Made by a program: the position numbers and the translations under genes. From NCBI GenBank assembly GCA_029207755.1, contig JARCOQ010000002.1, positions 7,378,001 through 7,442,000 on the forward strand: 64,000 bases of DNA, in the 5' to 3' direction. This document shows positions 14,701 to 28,306 of the stretch, in pieces. The notes beneath the pieces are model-generated. The model saw nothing but the letters and a program-made list of their open reading frames with translations, searched no databases and was not told the DNA's origin. Source of the DNA: Chamaea fasciata (lineage: Eukaryota; Chordata; Aves; Passeriformes; Sylviidae). Each line of letters begins with the position of its first letter. The stretch's first letter is position 1.

Positions 14701-17583
14701 CACTGCCTCTGTAATTAGTATTATCCTGATGATATAGGCTATGAATGTGCAGAAGTTTGACTGAGCTTTGCTGTAGACACAGCCTTCCTCCTCAAGTAAT
14801 TTATTTTTCTTTTGCAAATATTCCCTATCAGACCAAGATATACTTTGTAGACTTTGCACCAGTCTATTTATATGGACTAATTTAATGTAGATCACTTCAT
14901 GGAGAGATAAGCCCCAGCTGGGGGAACAAAAATACGTAAAGAAAGAAAAATAGCAAATAAAAGTGAACCTTAAGGACAGACAAGTTTCTCAAGATAACTA
15001 TGTCTTCAAAAGACAAATGAAAAATAGTAGTAATAATAGAGATTAACAGCTCCTTTACTGGAAGTGTGCCCAAGGCTGAGGTAAAAGCTAAGTACAGGAT
15101 TCCATGAATAAAAGCCAAATATTACCCCCATCATTAAAATAAATTAAAGTCTGTTCACATTAGAGTTTCCCATTTTTAACTAAACCCCAGGCTATTTCTG
15201 CATCCTGCTTACCAGAAAATGATTAAATAAATGAAAAGTTATTGAATTTAAAATTAACTTTCTTTCCACTCACTAACAGAAGAGTATGTTTGTATCACCT
15301 AATGACTAAACACAAATCACTTTTGTCCTCATGTACAGCCTTTTTCTATCCATCCTGAACTAGAATCCAGGTATTTTGAACAGCACAATTCCCTGCCTCC
15401 TTAAATTTATCATAACATCTATGCTGAAATGGCAGCCAAAGGAGAATTCACATCACACTCCCTCCAAAATCTTCCTGTGCATTACAAGCACTGGATGCAG
15501 AACTGCAGGGATTTGGCCTCTGCTGCACTAATGAACAAGTTCAGGTGCCCACAGTCACACCATAAAGCAAACTTTCCCCAGGACATACACAGTACGTCCC
15601 ACAGAGACTTTTATTGGCTAACAAGTCTTATTTCACACCACCACTAATCCTTTCCCCAGAACAAAGCTGAAAGAGAAACAGTAATTCTCTACCCAGGAAC
15701 CTTTTATTATGAATTAGCTCCAAATTATCACGACCGCTATTTTTCTAAACAAAATGGCAAAGTGTGCTCCAAAGGCATTTGTGTAACTTGACCATCCTAA
15801 CAACCACCACTGAAATTACACGCTAAACAACATTTAGAAAAAAATTTATTACATTTCCAAAAGAAACCATCCTACCTTATATTCCATGGCTGTCACAAAG
15901 AAACAATTACCTTCCCATCACCATAAAGCTGCTTCTCCCCACTGTAACAAAGCACAGCATCTGCCAGCATTAACTTTATTTCAATCCATAAAAAGGGGGA
16001 GGGCTTTCAGACAGTCCTTTCCAACATATTTTGAATAAAATCCTCTTTATGAAAGAGTGCTTCTCTCCCTCTAATGAGCCCTAGTGCAGCACTATTCCTT
16101 CCCAAGTCTTGTTGTAGAGGCTCTCTTATTTCCACACACACCTTGAAGTCCCTCAAGAAGGTGAAATCTGCACCATTTCCCAATCAGTGCCTTAAAAATA
16201 AAGCTGCAAAGCCTGCCATAACTTTTTATAGTGGCCATATTACTTCTTTTATAGATGATACAGTAAATCCAAGATACAAAAATAAAATGCACGGGCCCAT
16301 AAAAGAACTTTATTGCATGCAGTAATTGAAAATGTATTTTGTATTTTATTTTTTAAGGTAGAATTTCTCTGTATTTTAAATTAACAGAGTTTTGAACAAG
16401 ATGTCTGAATAAATTTCTGCAGAATTTTTATTTCAAGTAAGATATGTACAAAACTTACATAATGCACACATGTATGCTTAATTAAACAATTTAAATCATA
16501 ATGCTAGTATAAATTTCATTTAGAAGATCAAAGGTATGTTACATAAAAAGTTAAAATGTTTATAACTCGAAGCAATTGAATCTATATGAACACTTACATA
16601 TTCTAGTGTTCCGTTCTGTTGTTTCCCTTGTAATTAAAAAAAGCAATGCCACGTGTCCCAAAGTTTGATACTCTGCTAGGCTTATGGAAGAGCCTACCTG
16701 TGATTTTTCATTCCCACTATGTACATATATTTCAGATTCAGTTTAAACTCATCAACCAGCAGAATCTCCAAAACATCTACAGTGGGAACAATTAGACGCA
16801 AATAATCATCAGGCATTAGGCACACTAAGCCATACATCTAAACAAATCATCTTAGCCAAACTAATACCCTCCAAGGGAAGTAATTATTATCTCTTCAAAT
16901 CATTTAAATAGAAAGACAGAAGCTCAAATAATTAAAAGTCGGGAATAAAGAGATCATTACTCTTAACGTAACGTGCCTTCCTGTGCTTTAGGTCTCAGAC
17001 ACAACCCAGTGCTGAACTTAGAGCCAACACCACACATCACCAGGAACACTTTTATAGGGGCAGGAGTTACCAAATTCCAGAGGGGCTGTCAACACAGCTT
17101 GAAAAAATACAAATCTTTGGAAATAGCAGATGTACAAAATTTTACCTTGCTTGGAGAGATCCATTAGAAGGAGTTGCCTTGGTTTCTTGTAGGTAACAAT
17201 CCTATTTCCAGGACTACCCTGTTAGTGACCTTCCCTTCCCACCCTAAACCATCTGGGCAGCTTCAGGAGCCTTTGCTCCCAAGGTAAGCCTCTGCAGCTG
17301 CCCCAACTCTACACTCCAGAAAACACCAAAACCCCTGAGATGCAGAAAAGAAGACATAAGGTGGCCCATTAAGGACTAAAACTGCAGGTATAACAAACAG
17401 CATTGTCAGATGACAGCTACAATTTTAAGAGCCCTCAGAAAAAGGGGAGGAGGGGAGGAAAGTGAGGAGGCATGAAGCCCTGAGGGACTGGCACCTTCAG
17501 ACACTGGGCAAGACTCTTCATTTTCCTACACAATCCCAGCTGGCAGATCTGGCGAAGCTGAGCACCCACAGGCTGAGAAATAG

Positions 17584-17603
17584 AAAAAAAAAAAAAAAAA
17601 AAA
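17584..17603. repeat. Poly-A tract (20 A)
   Basis: Twenty consecutive A after GAAATAG. No retrotransposed gene sequence is recognised upstream. Confidence 0.95.
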
Positions 17604-19035
17604 CACCTTTACCTGCTTTGTGCTGTGCACACATCAAGACACTTTTAAACAGAATCTGCTGAGCAAGATTAGTGTGTAACCAGCTCCTTTCAACTGTTTC
17701 CTGCTCTTTTGGTGGTCTATGGCTTTTACAAGATGCCATCAAGATGAATTACAGACAGAGACAGTAACTAAAGTCTGGTGAATAGTTAATGCCTTTGGAT
17801 GTAGACCACAGACCAATTCAAACTTTCTGCTCTCCTCTTTAAAGATACCACACAGAGCTTCATACAGCCTTGTGTATCAGTTCATTTCAATATAGGAATA
17901 TTTCAAGCAAATGTTAACAAAACAAACACAAACCAAAAAACTTTAAAATATTTCCTCATTTCAGTATGATATGACCAAAGGAAATTACTTTTCCAATGAA
18001 AGAAAAGCTTAGTAAAAGCTATCGCTTTTTCAACAATGCTTCTCAAGTTCTCTTCTGCCCCTTCTGCTTTGCTTGGATTCACTAAAGAATAACAGTATTT
18101 CTTCAAGACACTAATGTTTCTTAGGAAGCATGAATAGTCTGAACAGCAAACTCTACACTTACTTTCTCCTCCTGTGACTTCCCTTACTGTATTCTTAATT
18201 GAAGAATAAATAACAGTAGTGAAATAAACTCCGGTGCTGATTTAAATTCCCAGAGCAGTATGAAAGCTTAAGTACAGTAAAATAAGCAGTTTTACCTACT
18301 GATTTATTCTGTAGGCACAGAATTGTTTGTACCTTCTTCTAGTTGTAGCTGTGGTCAGGGTAGTCCACATGCATATAGTTTAACAGAGACAGAATCCCTG
18401 AATCTAGGGTCATGGAATTACAGTCCTCATTGGCATTTCTACGCTGTGTGAGTTGACTCGTAGCCTCACGTTAACTTTGAACATTTGCTTTAATAAAACT
18501 GCACTAGGTTAAGTAGAAGTCTCCTGTATCCTAAGCTTTTGAAATTTGGAATAATCCGTGCAACTTTTCTGAGCCCATTCCAACTTCCCATGTCCTTTTT
18601 TGTGCATGTGAGTGAATTCAGCATTCCAGTAATTGTCTCACTGGTGAGCCACCTGTACCTTATCTCTTTACCTGCATTTCACAGCTCAATTAAAAACTTT
18701 CTTAGACTATCTAATGTGATTCCAGGTCCTGTTAAGCATCACTCCCTTAACAGAGTATGGTCCCATAATGCAAAACTCCTGAACATATACCTTTCAAGTT
18801 CAGACATATGACGTGGCATTTCAATGCAAGCATACACTTGCCAGGCCACTCAGTTCAGATACAGAGAGTGGACTTAGCTTTACCACTACTGGTTTATCTG
18901 GGTTTTTTATCTTGTTTATCTTACTTGTCTTATGTGCAAATCCTGCTGCAAATTGTGACTGATGATTATTGGGTAAATGCATTTTGAACTACACACATCT
19001 ACTCTTTCCACCTCTATCTACTAACCCAGTGGGTC

Positions 19036-19048
19036 TGTGTGTGTGTGT
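19036..19048. repeat. Short (TG)n microsatellite
   Basis: Six and a half TG units within GGGTCTGTGTGTGTGTGTTT. Minimal simple repeat. Confidence 0.8.
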
Positions 19049-20020
19049 TTAGAGGAAAGGGTCACTGCTTGACTCTTTCCACAAAGTAGGCAGATAATTT
19101 GAAGAAAAGCAAATCAGGTTTTTACCATTAGTTTGCATTGCTGCTCCATGGACGAGCTCTACTCACGCTCATCTAATCCTCTAGGAAGGCTGGTTTAAAT
19201 CAGTTTTCTTTTTTGTCATAATTGAAGTCAGGAAAAAATTAAGCTTACTTTCTTCTTTCCAGTAACAAAATATTTAAATGATGACAGCACACTGGAGGAG
19301 CAAAACCAGGGACTGTAACTGCTAATTGCTGCTCCCAATTTCTACCCTCCTAACTTTGAAGCTCGGCATCTATTCCATGACATAGAGCAGAAATATGCAT
19401 GAGCTGCAATTCCCCCTCTACAACAGGGATAACTAATTGACAGCCTGAAGGCTGAATCCAGCTTTGCAAGATGGTTTCACTTGGATCCCACGATGGCCTA
19501 GAGCAAAGACTGCACATCGTGTACTGTGTGTGCTCAACAATTTGCTTAGCCCACAGGAGAGCAGGAAAGAGGAGGGCAGGAAAGGAGAAGCAGGGAGCGG
19601 GAGGAACAAAAAGAAAGTGGGTGATGGCTGAGGGGTTACAATGGAAGTGTAACAGCTCCAGCACTTCCCCAACTTCCCAAGCTGCCTGTCCAGAGAGCAG
19701 CTTGTGTGGGGAAGAGCTGGAGCAAGCTCGGTCCATCAGAGCCCCCAAACTGGGCTAAGCCAGAGGAGGGACCACAACTACACCAGGCTCTCAAGCTCAC
19801 ACACCTCTTGTGATGAGCTTTTCAGAGATGGTTTTGCCAGACCTACTACATAATCAGGGAGGACTGTGAGTAAACTGGTGCCCCAAAAACCCCCACAACA
19901 AACAGAAGGGAGAAGGCAGCATCAGTCCCACATGGGAACTACAATCTCTCCAATGGTAGATCACACTGCTGGAGAAGATAGTCTGGAAGTTCCTACAGAC
20001 AAAATCTTCACATCCTCTAT

Positions 20021-20125
20021 CACAGAACAAACTAGGTTGGAAAAGACCTCTGAGTAGGTCCAACCTGCGACCTAACATCACCTCATCAGCTAAACCATGG
20101 CACCAAGTGCCTCATCAAGTCCATG
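20021..20125 (-). mobile_element. CR1 LINE 3'-end fragment
   Basis: Reads CACAGAACAAACTAGGTTGG then AAAAGACCTCTGAG, GTCCAACCTGCGACCTAACA and ACCATGGCACCAAGTGCCTC on the plus strand, which is the reverse complement of the CR1 3' end. It aligns along its length with the start of the longer copy at 39905, so both appear to belong to the same or closely related subfamilies. The TCATCAAG segment after GACCTCTGAG is shortened here. Confidence 0.85.
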
Positions 20126-22798
20126 TAATAAAGCAAAGGGCCTGAATTTGAATTTAGACACCATCCCTGAGCAGGAGTGAAATTAAAATCAATGACTCTC
20201 ATCTGCTTCTGCAGGAGTAGTCCTAGGCCCAGCAGGAACACAGTAAACTGAAGAAAGAAAAACAAATGTCCGTATTTCCAGCATCATCTGCAGCACCTAC
20301 ATTTCACTTTTTTGACCTTTGCTCTCTGGGCAGCAGAGGGTTAAAGACTCAATCATCTTGATATATTCATCTGAGCCATGAGCAGCTGGCAGGGAGAAAA
20401 CAAAAAAATAATGAGGTCCACAACCATAGGGAATCAGCAATACAGGCTCTAGAGGAATAAATCCAGGAAAATGGAAAATTACAAGTTAGAGAAACTCATT
20501 TTTTATCCCAGCACCACCCAAAAGTGGTAATTTTTGGAACATTTCAAAGGGTTTCCAAAGTTATTTGTAATTAGTGCTAAAAATTGCTATGAAACATTTC
20601 AATTAGTCCTTAAAAACAGAGCAATGAAGAGCAGTCTTGTGAGGAACAAACAGAACTACAAGAGAGATTCCAACCTCTCCAGAGCTGACAGATTTTTTGT
20701 GACCATCTGAGGTCAAGATTTAATTTGTTCCTGCCTCAGTTTTTCTGTCCAGAAAACAGCAACAGTGAGACCACCTTCATTCCCAAATATGGGTACATTT
20801 AAATATTATAAAATGCCTTTAAGATTTTCTTTTGAAACACCTACTTATAAATAGGAGAGAGGACTTTTCATGGTATTCCTGCAAAAGGAAAACAATGCTA
20901 AGGTGCTGAAAGAGAAGTATCCCTTGATCCTCTTTCTTCTGAGTAAGAGAAAAAATTTACTAAATTTTGATTTTTACTAATTTTACTGATTTATGATTTT
21001 GTTTTTTTACTTTGGGAAAATACTGTGACTATTTTTGGGGTATAAAAACCTCATTACTTCAGTTCCCATATTAAAATGAAATAAGTTGCAAAGCTTACCA
21101 TTATGCCTTTTAATAATACCAAAGGATTGGTTCATCCCATTCAGAGTGAAAGAGCTCTATATTGAGATTATTTTATTTTACTAGCTAATTCCATGGTGGC
21201 AGTTTTGAATATTTCAACTATTACCACAAGTCTAATACATTTTATTTCATAAAGAATCTTTGCTATCATACAAGGTTTCTTGCCAAAAATGCATCTTGAT
21301 GCTTATTTATGAAACAACGGACCTTTACATTGGATTTTATATTTATTCAGAAAGTGAAACGTAAGTAAGTTTTTATATATTTTAAGGAAAACTCGATCTA
21401 CTAATAAACCAAAATCATAGGTATTATAAAGAGCAGTCTAGAAGACACCACTTGAAAAAAATCTGAGTAAAGTCACTTTATCAGTGTAGCCTTTCCTGTT
21501 TTAAAACCACATCACAACCCACACCAAAGAACTAATTCCACTAATAAAACTGGAGCCATACAAATTCTCTTCAGATAAAGATGTCTACAAGAGAGACTTG
21601 CTAGTGTCTGACAAAAAATTTAAGAACAGCATGGTATTCAAGGAATCTGCTTAATTATTGCCATCTTACTCTTGGAGAAGTTTTAGTCTATGTATTCTGT
21701 ATACTTTCAGGTGAAAAAAAAAAAATCATCCATTTCTTTGAAGATCAGAGAAAAGCCTGCAGGTTTTTTACAGAACAGTCGATCAGAAGTATTATCGTTG
21801 AGTAAGGACAAAGCATTAAGCTGAAAACCAGACTCTCAACACTAACAGTTTCTGCCAGGAAAGCATTTACTAACAGGAATTGAGGAACAAAAGCAACCAA
21901 AAATGCCTTTGCATCTGGAAATGGTTACCAAAATGGCAACTATGTATAAAGTAGCCCAATCACATAACTCTAAGACTTTTTTTTTTTCTTTTAAAAGCAA
22001 GTGTTACAAAAAATATTTGACACTTCCCCGTTTTTTTTTTCCCTTAAACTCAAATACTTTAAAGTTATAAATTAATTAAAAACCAACAAACAAGCTTTTT
22101 TGGTGTGTTTTTTCCCCTCCACCTTACTGTGACCTTTTGGAATTGAATTATATAGCACGTATATAGGTAAAAAATTAAATCTCAGTCTGGCCAGCTCTAA
22201 CACACAGCTCCTCTCCCCAAACAATTTTGATAGCATAGAAGCACAAAGAAGCCCAGTTTAGAGAGTCCACATGTGTTTAATCTTTGATTAATTGAACAAA
22301 AACTAAGCGCCTCCAGACATATTTCTTTTAATCACAGGAAAGATATCTTTTCAGTTGCTTTGCTAGCAGGAGGGAGTCAGCAGATGTCTGCCTGGTCTAA
22401 AGGGAATTTCTGTTTCTCTGGAGAAAACAGTTTAAATAGGAGAGGAGCAGACATATGCTGACTATGCACTGCTTAACAGATGACGTAGAGAAGCATCCAC
22501 TACCTCAGGGAGTGGAACTGGGCAGTTTTCAAATTAAATTTCTTTCAAATTCAAAACAATCAGCTGAAATCAATTTACATACAGGATGCAAGTCAAGTCA
22601 GACAGCTCTCATCAAAACAGCTCACAGACACAAAGATGCAAATCCATCTTAGTCAGCAGTATGATCTCAAAGAAAGGTTTTAACCTGATGACAGTAAAAA
22701 AGAAAAATAAAAATTATTCTCTTCAAAATTTCAAACATAGCTGATACTTTTGTTTTCTGGGGCATGATAATTCAAAATAATATTTCATTAATATGGAG

Positions 22799-22855
22799 TA
22801 TTTGACAAATATTCTCAATATATTGAGATTATATTTGACAAATATCTCAATATAT
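22799..22855. repeat. 33-bp-period AT-rich direct duplication with an internal palindrome
   Basis: TATTTGACAAATAT(T)CTCAATATAT occurs at 22799 and again at 22832, giving a 33-bp period with one base missing in the second copy. Between them, 22813-22828 is a perfect 16-bp palindrome, TCTCAATA/TATTGAGA. Confidence 0.85.
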
Positions 22856-23125
22856 ATGATATGAGATGTATTGGCACAAAGCAAATTTATTTCCAAAAAT
22901 TACCTCAGAAGCAAGTCTTTAAAAAAAGTTTTTCTGAAGTTTAGAATGTGTCATACTGGGGGAAAAAAGCATCAGAACAAGCAATGCATGAGGATTACTA
23001 GTCAGCATTTTACTTCTCTGACTTTATACTTCAGCCTACAGGCGTATGTCCTGTATCATCAGCTAGGAAATGGAAACATTTATAGAAATAGGAATGATCT
23101 TCATCTAGTTCTGCCAACATGTATT

Positions 23126-23160
23126 GGGGGAGGGAGGAGGAGGAGGGGTGGAGGTGGGGG
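23126..23160 (+). repeat. G-rich purine tract, potential G-quadruplex
   Basis: Four runs of at least three G (23126-23130, 23132-23134, 23145-23148, 23156-23160) with spacers of 1, 10 and 7 nt, in a GGA-rich block. The middle spacer is longer than the strict G4 definition allows. The G strand is the plus strand, the template strand for ROBO1 transcription. Confidence 0.6.
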
Positions 23161-26100
23161 AAGGAAGTTCTAGAGTCTAAAGCAGAAACTGGGAGAAAAT
23201 GTCATCTAGACGCCTCTTAGATGAAAACACCATGTAAAGACTCCCTAGGACCAGAGGAAGATCACAACCAGGAAAAAAGAGGAGACAGCCAATGGTCCCA
23301 GTTAATTTGACAACCTGCACTAAGGAGTTCCCTCTGAACTCTGCTTGTGGCTCAATCCCTCCCAGCCCACGGGCACACACACACAGGCTGGAGAACTATG
23401 TGAACAGCACATCACTTAGTGCCATGGGAAGGGAGGAAAAACTAGCATCAAAACTGTGGTATCACAATGTCCTTTTCCTTCTACATGCAATTAGGATATC
23501 TGTCTTTATTCACATTTACACTTGATGTTATCGAGTCAAAAATGTCTTCCATAGGCTTCTGAATAGCAAAACTAAGATATTTGGGATCAATTCACTATGT
23601 TGGCTGGATTCAGGAAAAATACTCAAATACTTGTCTCAGGCTCATGCTTAGCACAGTAGGGCCCTTCAACCTGAACAATCATGATTCAATTTTTTTTCTT
23701 TGAAACTAACAACTTGAAGACAAAATGTGCAAAGCAAAGTTTCACCTCATTTGAAGCACCAAATTCTCCAGTTTTGGTTCAAGGTTTTAGATAATCTTTT
23801 ACCCATCAGAGCTGCCATTCCACAAAAAGACTGTCACTATTGTTTGATTTATGAATTCACTGAGCTACACAGCAATTTCTGGCAAGACTACAGAATGTCT
23901 AATTTTCTTAATCATCCATCCCAGCATGTCCACCGTAACATCCTAAATTACTCATCAGCTTACGAATAATCTGTTTATTCACTGTATCACAAGCCATCAA
24001 GAACTGTACTCCTAAATTCCTCTGTTCTGCATAGTTTCTGGGAAAACACAGACATGTAAGAACATTTTCAGACAAAGTGTGCATTATTTAGCCCCGATCT
24101 TGGCAGGAGTAGATAACTGCATTGAAAAGGAATCTTTTATTTATGTACTCTGTTTTCACAGTGGTTGAAAGTCTCATGTAATAGCATCCACAAAAAATTC
24201 TCATTTTTTAAGTATCATTGTTATCAACTCACCTGTGAACTGTTTTGATACAGAATTAGCTGTAATGCTCAAATAATGTTGACACACATCCACAATAAAA
24301 GTCCTCTTAGTCTAATTCCAAAATCTACTGAATCTTAACATTTCAGGTGTAGTATGGAAGAGGCTTCCAAACATCCTCACAGAACAACCAAAACACTAAA
24401 ATACGAATCTCATGATTTTTTAGACTTTTAAGAACGAATCTTACAAGTTTTCAAAGACGTACAAGTTGCATATTAGATAACAAACATGGAAATTTCCTTT
24501 AATAAAAGACTTAAACATAACTGTAGAATGAATTGCTGCCATACCAAACTTACAGGTAGAAGCATATTTAAGTGATGGCATTTCCAGTCAAGTCTCACTG
24601 CTTTAGTTTTCTCTAGGTTTTTTTGTTGTTGTTGATTTTTTAAAATTAAATCTTTAAGGTTTTGTTTTTCTTGTATCTGTACATAAGTTTATTCCTTAAT
24701 GCATATATTAACCTCGTAACCCCCTCTACAGCATGCACAACCAGAAACTCTATTATTTTATCCATTTATTTCATCAGGGTGGGCAAAAAATTCAAAAAAG
24801 ACAAAAAGACAGACCTTTTGTGATGCCTTAAGACCAACCATTTACTTGAAACAAAGCACTGACTTTTGTGAGACTTTGCCAAATAGAATCGTACCAACAT
24901 AAACAGCATATGCTTGCCATGCAAATGGGTGCCACAAACTATGGAAGTTCTGATACGTGTCCAAAACATCTTATTTGTTACCATGCAGCTGGAGAAGGGA
25001 GTTGTCCCACTCTCTTAACGTGCCAGGGATTACACACAAGGCCCATTAATACAAATTTAATTGCTCGAATTTTGACAATATTGTATAATAATACAATCGA
25101 TAACTCAGGGAGGCTGTATATTGCCTAAAATTAATGCAAAGTGAGAAAGAATTTTGCAGTTAATTGAGCAGCTCATGTCATGCATAACAGGAAAATGAGC
25201 TACAGGAAACTCATCACTGATCTTCAAATTTTGTAATCTTAAAACTGTAACAAAGCATTTTCAGAACTAGAGCCATCATCTAGTATGCACTGGAAATTAT
25301 GTTACGATGATGACAAAGCTACACATGGAAGAATCATGCCAAATACCTTGGTCATAAATACACCCCTTCTCTAAACTCACTCTGAGGGGTGAGGGGAAAG
25401 AACTTTTGTGGCAAAAGAGAAGCAAGTTTGTCTCAGAGAAATATGATTTGAAAGACAGATTTGCAGAGTCCCTGACTAGCAAACATAACCAGCTTCATTT
25501 GCATTTCATTTTTTTTTAACAGCCTAAAAATCTTTAGAGTGGAGAAAGGAAGATGAATATATACCACTGCAGCTATTGTTGCCACTCTCAAGAAGAGTGG
25601 GCTTCTACAAAATTGTTACTTATCAGACATCCACAAGATCCAGAGATATAATTTTCCTCAAAAAGGAATAACGGGGGGAAAAAAAATTAAACACTTGAAT
25701 CAAACTATCACACACCAGTAACTGAATTTGGTCTTAATCAGGTGGATCCATTCACCAGACAATCCTGAGAGGTTCAAACATGGGAAGCAGCCTGCAGCCA
25801 GTTTCCAGTCGGCTAACACACTTTTTCAAAACTGCTTTTATTTCTCTGCTCTGAAAAACTACTTTGTTTTCCAACTGTTTATGTGATAGCCAAAACAGTC
25901 TTCAGCCTTTACTCTGAGGAGGCAGTATGTTTCCACTTTCTTCTCACACCTGTAAAAGCTGACATTTATGGAGAGAATTACCCAGCTTCGTTTTTGACAG
26001 GGACATGCCCCTTCCACATTCTTCAGGACCTTTCACCACCGGAGAACGTGTCACTGGTAGGCAGTAATCCAAAACCAGTTACATTCCCCCAAAACAAAAC

Positions 26101-28287
26101 ATGAAGCTAATTTAAGTAGGTCTCCAGTGATCAAAAGGCTGAGTTCATGAAGTCAGGAAGAGGGAGGGAGTCGCGCTTGGAGCGGCCTCAGTCTGGAGGA
26201 TGCCTCCAGCCTGTGACCTGATTATCCCATGGTTCACCCCTCAGGGCTACACTGCAGAAACTGCTTCTGCAAATCAACTCAACACATGCAGCCAGTCTCC
26301 ATTACAAAAAGCTTTGCAAATGGGATTTCAAATACAGATGAAACCAGTCCATTTAAAAAATAAAAACCCCAGTTACTCAGGAGTTACATCACTTATTTGA
26401 ACGACTTGTCATTCACATTGGAGTTCCTGTTTATGCAAATTTATCTCCTTCCCATTTATGAAGATATGACAGATCTAAATTACAAAGAAAATGTCAAGTA
26501 ATACTAAATTGCAAAGCTTCTTCCCACAGAGCTCCGTAACAGAGAGTAGTTTTACTAGTCTCCAAAGTGCCTGAAAGACTTTAATTCCTGAAATATCAAG
26601 TGGCTGGCTAAAGAACATGTGTGGTAGATTAAGGGTGCCATTCTTCACCAGCCAGAGGATCACCTCGTTTTTAAGGATTTTTAGGGGATGGGGCATGGCT
26701 TCAAAGGAATAACCACAGAAATTTCAGCAAACACAGCTCCACGAATATTTTTATATAAAATACAACGTGACTGTGGAGAAGATATAACAAATCCTTAATG
26801 CTGTGCGTAGACACACAGCATCTTCAAATATTCTGGAAGGGTCACAAGAGCCACAGACTGAATAAGACTTATTTAATTCAATCTGATGATAATTAATGTT
26901 ATTTAGGTTATGTTCAATAGGATTAATTGAGGACTAACACTATCATTACTTAGATATGTATCAGTGGAAGAAAATGCAGCATCCTCTGGATTAAATGAGA
27001 TGCAAATGTCAGTCATGTCACCAAGGAGAGGCTGATGACTAGAAAGTGACAAAGCAGAGGGAAAACGATCTTAAATTTTGATTTAAGTCACTACTCCCCT
27101 GTGGTAATCAAATCTAAAGCTGTTTTGAAAGTTTTTGAAATGCAGAGGTATTTAAAAAAGATAAAACAGCTTTTAATACAGTGCAACCTTCTGAAATCTT
27201 TGTAGCTTTGAAATCCCACTACATTTCCTTCTTTGCAAGTGTGGACTCTAAGGATAGTGTGCTGAAGGAAGATGCCCACCTGATCACATACACAACAAAT
27301 TCTCTTTGTGGATTAATCTCAAAAGATGACCATGGGAAGTGCTTAAAGTTGAAAAATAAGTGCATGAAGGTACAACAGACATGAAAGTTTACATCAGTAT
27401 TAACTTGAACCTTAAGTCAAGTGTACAACATCCACTGAAAAGGGAAGGAACTTCATCTAACTGAAGGGGTTACAGTATGAGATGATGGAAGGAAAGTGAT
27501 AAATTTCCTATCACGTTGTGAAACAAACAGGGGCCGACATGAGCTGCCTCTTCCAGTCAGAGTTAGCAGCTAAACTGCAAAACATGATGCTGTTTCCAGT
27601 TTCACAAAAGGTTTTTGGCAAAAATTGCAGCATCAAAGCATATAATGAGTAGTCTAAATCATCTTCTGTGCTTTATGGAAAGTAGAAACCAAACAAAGGC
27701 AATTTAACTCTGTAAACACACAAAAATTAAACTATACATAAGGATTTCTAAACCAGCAACTGTGTATGACTACAGGCATAGAAATGTAAATGCTCTGGTG
27801 CCCAGCACAGGTGCACTGAGAACTAAACAGAGCAGTTTGCTGATTTGCAGCAATCTGCAAACGTAGCTCCAGTTTATAATGACGATAGCATTACACCTAT
27901 AATGCAGAGATTTTTAATTTAATGCAGATTTATTCCACCAGCCTTCAACTCTTTCCTTGTTCCTCACCTCTTCTGTGCTATTTAAAGTGTTTTGGTGCTA
28001 TTGCATTGTCACATCACTACCTTTCTACTAAAATAATAGCCTTTACTGTTAAAATTCTTTGTCTATGATGTCCTGGTATGCAACTAAAACTGTGTATCAT
28101 TATACCTAAAAATGTGATTTCCAAATACAGATTGTGATTTTTTTTTCTTTCTTTACAGAATTGGTGGTGGTTATTTTTTGATAAAAGCCCTTGATACCAG
28201 GGCTACTTAGATCCACTTTGAGGAGGATTAACAATTTAATGCTACATTATTGTTAAATGGTGTACATTTACACACTTTTAAGAAGAC

Positions 28288-28306
28288 TTTTTTTTTTTTT
28301 TTTTTT
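28288..28306. repeat. Poly-T tract (19 T)
   Basis: Nineteen consecutive T about 1.6 kb on the intron side of the Ig1 exon donor. On the ROBO1 sense strand it is poly-A. Confidence 0.95.

Larger units (their letters stand above)
11753..20020. other. Intronic DNA, no gene recognised
   Basis: Mostly unique AT-rich sequence. It holds a 20-A tract at 17584-17603, a short TG repeat at 19036-19048 and a purine-rich, GC-richer block near 19555-19700 (GGAGAGCAGGAAAGAGGAGGG and similar). The 132-codon minus frame at 19350-19748 is the complement of that purine block, and its Pro/Ser/Phe/Leu-rich product has no recognisable domain. Confidence 0.65.

Noticed and set aside
19350..19748. 132-codon minus-strand frame
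   Set aside because: It is the complement of a purine-rich block. The product is Ser/Pro/Phe/Leu-rich without a domain, and an overlapping plus frame is equally open.
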